DNA from: Ganoderma boninense
Taxonomy: Eukaryota; Basidiomycota; Agaricomycetes; Polyporales; Polyporaceae
Length of the DNA: 64,000 bases
Reading direction: 5' to 3'
NCBI GenBank assembly: GCA_002900995.3
Contig: CM035314.1
Coordinates: forward strand, 62,001 to 126,000
Both the position numbers and the translations under genes were made by a program. Positions 55,391 through 64,000 of the stretch are shown here, piece after piece. Positions within the stretch are counted from its first letter, which is position 1. Each line of letters begins with the position of its first letter. A model generated the notes under the pieces. It saw nothing but the letters and a program-made list of their open reading frames with translations, was not told the DNA's origin and searched no databases.

Positions 55391-55557
55391 TGGTCTAACA
55401 AGTCTGGGCTGCATTGTTACAACTGTTACAACACCTGCTTGGAGGGCATTGTTTGATTATTGCCCAGGTTGTGTGTTGTTCATTCCTGCCCACCAAACAC
55501 ACACCACCAGTACCACACTACTGGGTGTATTGTTACAATAGGTGGAAACTACTGGTG
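55318..55557 (-). repeat. Right terminal inverted repeat of the KDZ transposon
   Basis: Ends GGTGGAAACTACTGGTG at 55557, the reverse complement of the left end. Confidence 0.85.
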
Positions 55558-57071
55558 ACCTCAGCGCCTCGCTCCCGTGAGGAGGGTATACACGATCGAC
55601 TCGACGTCGGAGTCCCAGCGTGACGACCCTGTCGAACCTCGATGCCGATGATCGTGCAATGGACCTGTCAGTGCAAGGCGAGTGGGACGAACGTGATGGA
55701 AGAAAGGAAAGAAGGCAGTTGCTCACTGTGGCCCCAGCTCGCGAAGTGCAGCGTGCGTCTGAGATCTGAACGTTCTGAACGTTGAACCCGCAGTCCGTCT
55801 CTTCCAGGAACTGCACACCGGTGATAGACCTCAACACTCCCTATGAGTGCGGAAGTCTGAAGGTGCGATGGTCCGTTGAGCTTGCCGGCAAGGGGAGTGG
55901 GTGCAGAGGGAGTGGTGGAAAGAGTGTGGTGGTGGTGGTAGTGGTAGTGCGGACCGGGTCTGGCCGTGTACGTAGTCCGAGGGCGATGCAGGTCGAGAGG
56001 CGACGAGATAGGGAGAAATACGAAAGTCGAGGTGAAGGAGAACACAGAGACGGGAGACGGAAGTCGAGAGTCGAAAGACGAGGTCGGGAGTCGAAAAGGA
56101 ATGTCGCTGGTCAAGAGGTCGCGGTCGGAGTCGTGCAGGCGGTCGGATTGAGGTCGAGAATAGAGGGAAAAGCTGGGATTAGGTTGGTAGATACATGAGA
56201 GACGAGGGGGCGGAAGATGGTGGTTGGTGGTCCTGGATGAAGATAGTATGGATGAAAAACTGTCTAGGTCGAGGCGGAGCTAACCGGAACGCGGTATGTG
56301 GCTGTGCGTAAGTACACGATCGGGCTCGGACACGATGCTACTGAACGCAACTGAGTACTCTGCTACAGGTCACGACAAGACTCGTACACGAGGATGAACA
56401 GAAGGAGGAAAGGAAAGGAAAGGAAGGAGAGGACACGGGAATGGGGGATCGGCATGCAGGCAGGCTCGAGGTCGTCGGATCGGGCTCCAGGTGCGTGGTT
56501 TCCCGTCCAGCGCCGTACCACACCCATCACCGGTCTGGGGTCGATCCACGGCCGCGAGTGCCCGAATATAGCAGTCTCCCGCCGTGTTTCTCTCCTTCTC
56601 CCTCGCCGAAGACGGGCAACGTCTAGCTGCCGTGATGTCCTGCTTGGCGCGTGCTAACTGACAACCACAGCGCTCACCATCTGGCACACACTCACGACGA
56701 GGTTCCTCAAAGCCAGCCTACCACAGTCCACTGACAGCCGGACCTGGCACTGGCATCGCCTCCGCATCCGCATCTGGGTCGACGGTCTGCTCGAGGTTCC
56801 GCCCCAGGCGCTCCATGACGAGGTACTCCGAGTCGAAGTACTGCGACTGTCCCCATCCGACGGCCCGCGGGATTCCAGGGTGCCCTAACAGTGAGGTTCG
56901 AGTTTCACGTTCTCCGCAACAGCGCCACAGTTGCGAGCATAGACTCGTACGGAACGAGGCTAGACGCACCACGCTGGAGAACGAGAGCGCAGGCCTAGGG
57001 GAGAAATGGCAGCATGGGATGTCGAATGTGGTCCCTGAGGGCCATGATTCTTCTTCATGGCGAACGTTCAC
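55558..57071 (-). pseudogene. CK1-like protein kinase gene, 5' part, split by the KDZ transposon
   Basis: On the minus strand: GHPGIPRAVGWGQSQYFDSE, YLVMERLGRNLEQTVD (about 56.85 kb, the hinge of the kinase N-lobe), SLRNLVVSVCQM before a GTGAGC donor (56.7 kb), RRTLHFASWGH (55.75 kb, like the GT--FAS-NAH stretch after the activation loop), and SRWDSDVESIVYTLLTGARR (55.6 kb, like RRDDLESLGY-LL-L-RG). This is the CK1-family order. The ATP-binding loop and catalytic HxD/DFG pieces could not be placed. The element sits directly after the last motif and the rest of the C-lobe is at 45.0-45.2 kb. The orthologue would be a serine/threonine kinase. Confidence 0.5.
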
Positions 57072-57463
57072 CGACGTATGCGCTGCGAGTCGCCGTGGTC
57101 ACGATGACCACGGAGACTTCTCCCATGTACACGCGACGACGTCCACGTTAATATAACACGATCGGAGAGGCACGAAGAATATTAGACGGATAAACTCGAA
57201 CTAACCATGCCGACCGTAGCCAAGGCGCTCTTCGCAGTAAATGAACTTTGAACGAACGAGACAGTGATATCGGCTGGATCAATATATTTGACAGCGTTAG
57301 TTATAACGAATGCTGTTTTTATATACTCAATGCTTATTGACGGGTGCTCAAATATTTGGTGCGGCGGGCGGTCCCCTGGCGAGAACCAGATAAATATTCA
57401 AGCTCAGGTGTGAATCAAATATTTAGGGTGAGGTTCAAATATTTGAACCGGATAAAAAGGGCA

Positions 57464-57541
57464 TTAATGGGGATTGAACCCACGCACACACAGCTTTGTG
57501 AAGGACGTGAGCGATGTTCTGACTGGGCCATAAGGCCGATA
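57464..57541 (-). other. tRNA-like sequence in the left arm
   Basis: Inverted copy of the tRNA-like sequence at 58210-58282, with one visible difference (AGCTGTG versus AGCCGTG). The B-box complement GGATTGAACCC is intact. Confidence 0.45.
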
Positions 57542-58209
57542 CATGGGTACAAATTAACATCATTATGTCACGTCTTTTCAGCGCTTGTTCTGCCATACTT
57601 GGTCACCTTCTACTCAACGCCGTCATGTCCAGCATTCCCGGGAAATATTCCGTCCTCCTATCATCCATTATTTAATACAAATAAAATCTTTGTTTTAACT
57701 AAACTAAAAGGTCGTAGACTCAGACCTAAATATATCCAGTAGTTATTACTAGTACAACTTGTACAAGTACCTTGAATCCGGGCCAGTGACTGTGCCAGTG
57801 CATAGTGGAATATTTTAAAATGCCTTCGAAAAAGGGAATTGGCATCATCAAATACATACAAAGATGAAAGATATTGCACCAGATGCTACTCTATAGGTGG
57901 TACATTTCTCTGAAACTCTACTGAGGGGAAAGAGGAGCATTGGCATGTGTGGTAACAGGGGGTACTAGTATGCACCTGCCACCAATTTGAGCCAGAACCA
58001 GCTACTGTCATTATTAGATATACAGTGAACATGGATGTAATATGGTCAAAGGTTGTGTCAGTAGAACCTGGACAAGCTATCTGCAGGGAATGTTAGGGAA
58101 TATTTCCCGGGAATGCTGGACATGACGGCGTTGAGTAGAAGGTGACCAAGTATGGCAGAACAAGCGCTGAAAAGACGTGACATAATGATATTAATTTGTA
58201 CTCATGTAT

Positions 58210-58282
58210 CGGCCTTATGGCCCAGTCAGAACATCGCTCACGTCCTTCACAAAGCCGTGTGTGCGTGGGTTCAATCCCCATT
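58210..58282 (+). other. tRNA-like sequence in the right arm
   Basis: GGCCTTA at the start pairs with TAATGCC after the T-arm, with one mismatch. GAACATCGC resembles the end of a tRNA-Glu/Val D-arm. CACG...CGTG forms an anticodon stem around CTTCAC. GTGGG-TTCAATC-CCCAT is a good T-arm with a canonical B box. The anticodon loop is irregular, so this is probably a tRNA pseudogene or captured tRNA rather than an active gene. Confidence 0.45.
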
Positions 58283-58467
58283 AATGCCCTTTTTATCCGG
58301 TTCAAATATTTGAACCTCACCCTAAATATTTGATTCACACCTGAGCTTGAATATTTATCTGGTTCTCGCCAGGGGACCGCCCGCCGCACCAAATATTTGA
58401 GCACCCGTCAATAAGCATTGAGTATATAAAAACAGCATTCGTTATAACTAACGCTGTCAAATATATT

Positions 58468-59100
58468 TACCTAACCAATACTGGTGAACGAGATGAATGA
58501 AAGAGAGAAAGAAACGGCTCGGCCAAAGATGTTGACATGCCAGCCTGATAAAACACGAAGAGACGCTCTGGATTCGAACCTCCGTTCGTCCAACCTTTCT
58601 GACATCCCGGTCAAGGCGCGCACTGGCGGGACCGAGGGTGGTGGAGCCCATCTATGTAACAGCTCAATCATGTGGCGATATCCCCCAATTCCCGATCCGA
58701 CCATCTCGATGCCACACCGAACCACTCTCCCCGCGAACGGACACATCGCTCTCTCAGTCGAAGCCAGAAGAGACCATCCGATAACCGACTCGTATCACCG
58801 ATCCAACATCGGCACGAAAATCACACATGGCACCTAGAATATACCAACCCAACTCAAGCGCATGCAATCGGGCCGCCCCCTCCAAAACGAACTCCTACCC
58901 CCTGAACCCAGAGTGCGCCCAACACAACCCCAGACTGCTGCTCGTGCTCGTGCTGGTAAGTACTCGAGCCCGAGCTCACGCGCCGCCACGGCGACGGACA
59001 CGGCTGCCGCGGGCCTTCATCGCCGTCGCCGTCGCTGTCCAGAAGCCAAGAGCGCGTCAGCGTGCATTCCCCAATGCCCAACCAAACCACTGAACGGGCA
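58468..59100. other. No recognisable gene
   Basis: Spacer between the foldback element and the secreted-protein paralog, containing the presumed 3' region of the latter. Confidence 0.3.
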
Positions 59101-59169
59101 CGATAGAAGCAGACGAGTCCAAGGAAGACAAGAGAATGGAAAATAAAAGGAAATAAAACGTGCACTCAC

Positions 59170-59547
59170 GCTGTGCGGCGCCGGTCGCAGCCTCGAGGAC
59201 AGCAGGCGTGTCGCCGGTGGCCTCCTCCGCGTCCAAGTCCGCGGGCGCGGCGACCTCGTCGACCGCCTCGGTCACTTCGTCGACGGTCGCGTCGGTCGCG
59301 GGGTCCGTGTCGTCGCCGCTGTCCGCGGCGGGGTCGGTGCCGTCCGTCGTCTCGTCCTGGCGCTTGCGCATCGCGTCGACCAGGGCGGGGGCGCGGCGGC
59401 TGACGGGGAGGCCCCTGCGGCGGCGGCGTCGCGCGAGAGGAGCTGCGAGGCGGGGGCGGCGGCGTTCGGGGAGGTGGCCTTGGGGGCCATGGCGGTGACG
59501 GAGAGGGCCGCGGCGAGGAGGGAGAGGGCGATGGCGGGGCTGCGCAT
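59170..59547 (-). pseudogene. Secreted-protein paralog (exon 1), acidic type, frame broken
   Basis: ATG at 59547 encodes a signal peptide (MRSPAIALSLLAAALSVTAM) and an Ala/Pro-rich pro-region with LLSRDAAAAG. The Kex2-type MRKRQ at 59371-59357 and the following acidic stretch (DETTDGTDPAADSGDDTDPA, then TVDEVTEAVDEVAAPADLDA) are in another frame, with the same frame offset as in the 17.3-kb copy. A GTGAGT donor follows at 59169, phase 1 relative to the KRQ frame, as in the paralogs. An acceptor at about 59042 (GGACAG) could lead to a short basic exon 2, but this is uncertain. It is 40 kb from the main cluster and on the opposite strand. Confidence 0.55.
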
Positions 59548-59655
59548 GGTGATTATGTGGTGGGTGGTGTAGGGTAGAGAGAAGTAGAGTAGCGACGAGT
59601 GTGCGTAGGAATGTGAGGGTGGACCTGAGGGAAGACCACACGACCAGCGCGGCCG

Positions 59656-59664
59656 TTTATATAG
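59656..59664 (-). promoter_or_regulatory. TATA box of the 59.5-kb paralog
   Basis: The minus strand reads CTATATAAA about 110 bases before the ATG, the same spacing as in the other family members. Confidence 0.6.
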
Positions 59665-59699
59665 GGAGACGGAGCCGTCTCCCGGCATGGTTGCGCGCC

Positions 59700-61080
59700 G
59701 CTGGGATGGCGGACGAGGGCTGGGTATCGATCGAGGGAAGTCGCATGTTAGCCGTACGTCCAGACTTGGGTCGTGGGTTGCTGGATTCGGAGGCGATGGT
59801 CAGCTTTGGATGACTGCAGAATGGAAGGCTGGAGAGAAGGTCTCGACGGAAGCGAGGAGATGGATCGGCGGTGTGCGCAGCCGTGGCATATGTTCGATTA
59901 CCCCGGCACAAATCCGTCCTGGCAGGGGTTAGCAGCATTCGAGTGACTGATATCAGTGCATATATGCGGGACCTCCACATCCCTGGCCTACGCTGCGAAA
60001 CGGCGGCACGCGACTGTTAGAGGCGTGGATGTATCGACTCGAAGAAACCATTCTGTGGTCCTCCATCGAGAGCTGACACTGTAGCCCTCGATCGACGATC
60101 GACTACGCCCACCTGCACAGAAGACCGAATGAAGTCGCCGCTGGAAGTTGGCAGACGACGCAGCCAGCCCTGACGCCACCCCTGGACAATCCATGGAAAT
60201 TCAACCTATGGAGAAACTCGCCTGTTTCCGATCATCTCCTCCCAAAGCCTTCACTGTGGGCACAACAGCAAAACCGGGTTGAGTTCAATTCAAGTTATGT
60301 GGAGTATCCTGCCCCGGTAGTGGCACCTTCAATCAGCCCAGCGACGTCGTCAACATCGTCAAGTCTCAGTCGGTCAGTTGCAGTGGGAGCTCCACGTTGG
60401 AAGTCGCTAAGTGTTTTGAAGTTGGAACGAGAATCAGCGGGGTGAGCAGGGGAAGGACGTCTTCTGGCGAGGCGTGACAGATCGGGGCTTAAAACGCGTT
60501 ACGTAACACGACCGTGACGCCATCATCGATGGGACTCGGGACGCTGACGGACACTTTGGTCGCCCTGCACCCATCGTCCATGTCGCCCACGAGATGCCCC
60601 ACTCTTCAGTGTACTCCCCAGACTCCCTAGACGCGCCATCCCTCACGCCCATGTATGACTGAACTTGGCACCCTTGCGTACTAATAGCCTCTCCTCATCC
60701 ACATCGATGATTCACTCTCCCATTCTCGACAGTCGGCCGCTTTCCACCAAGCCCCGCCATATCACAGCCATTCAGCGGACATCGACACCGAGCTAGATCG
60801 TGCAAGGCGCACTCGAAGCGGCACTGGTTGCTGGCTGGCACTGGTTTCCGCAGCATGGCCTGTCTGATGGCGGACCTCGTCAGCTGTTGACGAACATCTT
60901 CCTGCACCGCATACGAATGTACAGTGACCAGTTGGGAAAGTACGTCGATGCATTGACCAATCCTGTACTACGTCTGACGCCTGATGCGACTGACGCCCTA
61001 TAGAATCGGTGACCATCGTCTTTCGCACCCACGAGCCTTCTCCCCACACCACCCAGTCCCCGCTCGCAAACCTCACCGCG
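59700..61080. other. No recognisable gene
   Basis: Spacer. Contains the inverted copy (60482-60504) of the 23-base sequence at 15961-15983. Confidence 0.35.
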
Positions 61081-62906
61081 ATGTCGGTCGTCCTCAACAC
61101 CTCGTCCTTCGTAGAGCCCGGGTCGTCTTTCGCCATCCCGTACAACACGCTACGCGCGGTCTCGACAGAGCTGGTGGACGTCAAGGAGGGGCTGGATAGG
61201 ATGAAGGTGCAGATGGTGTCCGCCTTGTTATCGACCGTTTTTATCGGTGAGTCGCCGGCGCCCTTCCACTCATTCAGGACTATTTCCACTCATTCACGAG
61301 TATACAAAGGAGTACACACCGCGTGCGCCGCCTATGCCGCCAAAGTCCAAATGTGAGTGTGCATTTCTCTTTTTCCTCCCCTCCACACCTCCATACACAT
61401 CTTCACGATGAATGCGATGCAGCGGCCGCGGCGTGAAGCGCAACCCAAGGATCCTCCTCGCCGTGACCGCAGCAATGTACACCGCGACCTTCGTCTCCTG
61501 GGTCACCCTGCTCGTCTCGCAGTTCCGCACGCTCGCCGAGGTCACGAGCAACGTGCTGGCGACGTATTCGTGGGTCCCCCCCGAGGACTGTTTCGTGCAG
61601 CATTGGTCCGCGGCGACCCTGCCTGGGTACTGCACGGCGCTCCCGGCTGCGCCGTCCTCCATAACCAGTCGCTGGGACTCGACGCAGGCATGTGTCGGAA
61701 CCGGGGCGCTGACGTTCAACGTGAGTTTGCCACACACCCGCGCATATATACGCGTGCTCAACATCGTCATCCTCCCACATGTACAGGTTGTGCTCGGGGA
61801 CGCGGTCGTATGGTGGAGGGTGTGGGTCCTGTGGAACAAGAACCGGCCCGTCCTCGCGTCCTGCTGCTTCGTCCTCTTCGCCACCCTCGGTTCGTACTCG
61901 CCCGTCTCTGCTACATATCTCCGTTCCTTCTCCTTCTCCTGACCCAGAGCCTGATAGTGTTCGGCGCGTTGGACACGGCGGTCTCGTGCGCGAGCGGCCT
62001 GATCAACGATCCCCTGGGCAAAGCGTCGAACAGGGTCGCCGCGGGCGGCGCGTTCTTCGAGGGCAACTTCTTCGGGCTGTGCGCCATCGCGGTCTCGCTC
62101 TTCTCCAACTCCGCCGCGACGCTCCTCGTCGGCTACAAAACCTGGTGAGCACGCACCATGCTGCAGCCCAATCTCGGAGTGCGCGGCGGTTGAGAGTCGA
62201 GATGTACTGAATGGCCTGCAGGAAGCACAGGCTGCGCGCGAGGAAGTACTTCGACGACGTGCAGAGCGTGAACCGCGCGCAGCGCGTGCTCCTGCTCCTC
62301 GTCGAGTCCGGCATCGCATACTGCCTCCTCTGGGTGCGCCGCCTCCCTTCCTCCCTTCCTTCCTTCCTCTCTCGTTCGCGCCTTGCTGACCTCCCCGGAC
62401 CTCCCCAGGCGCTCGTCCTCTCGTCGAACGCGTCCTGGGTGATCTCCTCGCCCGCGCTCTCGGAGTGGTCGAACATCATGCTCTACTTCACCGAAGGCTG
62501 CATCGTCGCCCTCGTCGTAAGCCCCCCGCCCTCGCCCACGCGCCGTGTGCTGACCGTCTGCGTCTCCCGGGCCGCGCAGGGCATATACCCGACGCTCATC
62601 ATCGTCCTCGTCGCACTCGACAAGTCCGAGATCGCGAAGCACTCCCTCGCGTGGTCCGCGTCCGCGTCCGCGCCCATCCCCGCCTCCATCCCCGTCTCGC
62701 ACTCGCACTCCTTCGCGCACCCGGACGCCGCGCTGGGGCGCGATCACCATCACCGTCACGCGCGGTCGGCGTCTCAGGCTACCGAGATGAGCGAGATCGC
62801 GTCGTCCGACGGCGACGAAGCGTCGCTCCTGTCCCCGCGCTCGCGCTCCGCGTCGCCTGCCGCCGGGGTTCCGCACGACCCGGCGCCGCCTCCGGGAAAG
62901 CCCTAA
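61081..62906 (+). CDS. Seven-TM family protein, apparently intact (copy D)
   Basis: ATG at 61081 (MSVVLNTSSFVEPGSSFAIP). Exons read: 61081-61246, 61301-61352 (VYKGVHTACAAYAAKVQ), 61423-61720 (RNPRILLAVTAAMYTATFVS...ACVGTGALTFN), 61787 to about 61889 (VVLGDAVVWWRVWVLWNKNR), then SLIVFGALDTAVSCAS, FFEGNFFGLCAIAVSLFSNS, LLVGYKTW, RVLLLLVESGIAYCLLW (62.3 kb), ALVLSSNASW...YFTEGCIVALV, GIYPTLIIVLVALDKSEIAK, and a Ser/Ala/His-rich cytosolic tail ending at 62906. The splice site near 61889 is not certain. Very GC-rich, unlike the 42.9-kb paralog. No disabling change seen. Function unknown. Confidence 0.7.
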
Positions 62907-63466
62907 TGGCCTTGCGTAGGGGGCGCTTCTGCCGGCCTCCGCACGGCCCCGTGTTGGGACGGCGATGGAGGAATGCGCGCGCCGTCGAACGCAAGCACAC
63001 AGACGCGCACTCAAAGCCTTTGCGTCTCGCAGCGCTTCCGTTCCTACGCACTCTCATGCCATGTCTGAGGGCCTAAACTGGTGGCGAGAGGAGGGTGCGA
63101 GTCTGGGCTGTCGTACTCGGAGGTCTCCTCGGGAGACGTCTGTGCGGGTCCTTGCGTGCGATGCCCCGCGGTCAACGCCGTCTGTATCCGTGGTCCGTGG
63201 TAGGGCAGAGCAAAAACGCGGACGGATGCCAGAACGGACCGGAGAGGGCGCGCCTATGTACGGAGACCCCAGGAAAAACGCTGTCTCGCCAGGTCGTACG
63301 TTGGGTGGTGGGCGGTCCCCATTGATCAGGCGTTTGGGCTGCTCCTCACGAGGCATACGGGCGACGGGCGACGGGCGAGGAGGAGGAGCAGCAGGAGGAG
63401 CAGCAGGAGCAGCAGGATGACAATTTGGAGACGTTGTGGAGGAGAGACCTGAACATCGTTCGCCGT

Positions 63467-64000
63467 TCACAGGTAGCTACGCGACGGCGACGGCATCATC
63501 GTCACACTGCCCGAGTCCACCTTCCTCTCCTCTTCCCCCGGTCCAGTCCCTGCCTCGAGACCATCTGCACCATGGTAACCTCGAACGTCGATGACGAGGA
63601 CCCCGGACCTCCGCTCGCGGCCGCTATGATGGCTGGCGGTGACGATGGTGCCGAGGTGAGGCGTCGAGATGTCGTTGTAGCTGAGCGCCTTCTCGACGTG
63701 CGACCTGTTGTACGCGACGAGCACGATGATCACCGCGGGGTATATCGCCTAGTTCCCCCCGAGCGCCCGGTCAGCAGAAGGTAAGTATGGACGCCATCCA
63801 TGTGCCAGCGGACGCACGATGACAGGCACGAGCGCGCCGTCCACGAAGAGCGTGAAGCAGTCCAGGAAGGCGCTGCCCTGGACAGACCCCGCCGCCTCGA
63901 CGCGGCCGCCCTCGAACAGCCTGTATTCGCGCACCTCGAACGCCACGATGAATGCCTGCAGCAGCAGCACGTGAGTCGCGCTCCAGGACGTCCGGTCTAT
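63467..64000 (-). CDS. Seven-TM family protein (copy E), 3' end only
   Basis: The minus strand shows LLLQAFIVAFEVREYRLFEG, LDCFTLFVDGALVPVIV, an intron, then AVIIVLVAYNRSHVEKALSY and NDISTPHLGTIVTASHH, with a tail ending at 63467. The ESG-TM motif and earlier exons would lie beyond 64000. It is convergent with copy D, which ends 560 bases away, so the pair are oriented tail to tail. Confidence 0.65.

Larger units (their letters stand above)
45198..55557. mobile_element. KDZ-type DNA transposon, 10,360 bp, complete
   Basis: Flanked by acctcag (45191-45197 and 55558-55564). The shared sequence is 10 bp, TGACCTCAGC, if bases overlapping the termini are counted. Perfect terminal repeats start CACCAGTAGTTTCCACC and continue for about 190-240 bases. 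Inside them are subterminal arrays of an inverted-oriented repeat. It contains a Kyakuja-Dileera-Zisupton transposase gene (minus) and a divergent second gene (plus). The matching ends, duplication and largely open genes suggest a recent insertion of a potentially autonomous element. Confidence 0.88.
57281..58467. mobile_element. Foldback element with 371-bp terminal inverted repeats
   Basis: 57281-57651 is the inverted copy of 58097-58467 with few mismatches. The 445-bp centre is unique and AT-rich. The ends read AATATATTTGACAGCG, and flanking AT-rich bases leave the target duplication ambiguous (TA or ATAT possible). No transposase frame. Each arm carries a tRNA-like sequence. Confidence 0.85.

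Noticed and set aside
55414..55623. Small frame identical at its start to one at 44985-45341
   Set aside because: Both lie in the KDZ terminal inverted repeats; the identity reflects the TIRs, not a gene.
59160..59498. Plus-strand Ala/Ser-rich frame opposite the 59.5-kb paralog
   Set aside because: Antisense of the acidic Ala-rich exon; the minus strand has the signal peptide, TATA box and family intron donor.

Overview
The window looks like a gene-poor, transposon-rich stretch of a filamentous basidiomycete genome, most likely an Agaricomycete and perhaps a polypore. The signs are high GC, genes cut by many short introns (about 50-90 nt, GTRNGT...YAG), a KDZ-type DNA transposon, a split-repeat tyrosine-recombinase retrotransposon, and several copies of a multi-pass membrane protein family typical of Agaricomycetes. 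Host genes that can be named are few: a GH16 beta-glucanase (30.7-32.3 kb), cytochrome c oxidase subunit 8 (36.7-37.1 kb), an intron-containing tRNA-Thr (38.0 kb) and a Pmp3-type membrane proteolipid with a Gln/Pro-rich tail (38.8-39.6 kb).

Layout. 1-5.5 kb: a young Ty1/copia element on the minus strand, its 3' LTR cut by the window edge; the two LTRs are nearly identical but the gag-pol frame is broken. 7.2-20.2 kb: a dispersed and partly tandem family of small secreted proteins (7.3, 13.9, 17.3, 18.5, 19.8 kb, with a sixth member at 59.5 kb). They share a signal peptide and similar promoters, and where a second exon was found it follows a phase-1 intron. The second exon is modular: Cys-rich in two members and Gly/Ser/Asp-rich in two others. 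10.7-12.4 kb: a seven-TM gene. 21.3-27.4 kb: a Ngaro/PAT-like tyrosine-recombinase retrotransposon with A1-ORFs-B1-A2-B2 split repeats, itself carrying an 892-bp AT-rich TIR element. It appears to have split a seven-TM gene (5' part at 28.1-29.5 kb, 3' part at 20.9-21.15 kb). 40.9-41.2 kb: a palindrome-rich MITE with TA duplication. 41.4-44.6 kb: a decayed seven-TM copy followed by an intact one.

45.2-55.6 kb: a complete 10.36-kb KDZ transposon with an acctcag target duplication, long TIRs and subterminal repeat arrays. It carries a transposase gene and a divergent second gene, and is inserted in a CK1-like kinase gene whose halves lie on either side. 57.3-58.5 kb: a foldback element with two 371-bp inverted repeats, each containing a tRNA-like sequence. 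61.1-64 kb: an intact seven-TM gene and the 3' end of another on the opposite strand.

The most interesting candidate for an undescribed system is the duplicated small-secreted-protein family, whose signal/pro region is joined to unrelated second exons, two of which have a C-X3-C-X3-C ... C-X3-C-X3/4-C pattern. It shares this neighbourhood with an expanded seven-TM family. Any functional link between them is inference only. Exon boundaries were read by eye from splice consensus and are approximate unless stated.
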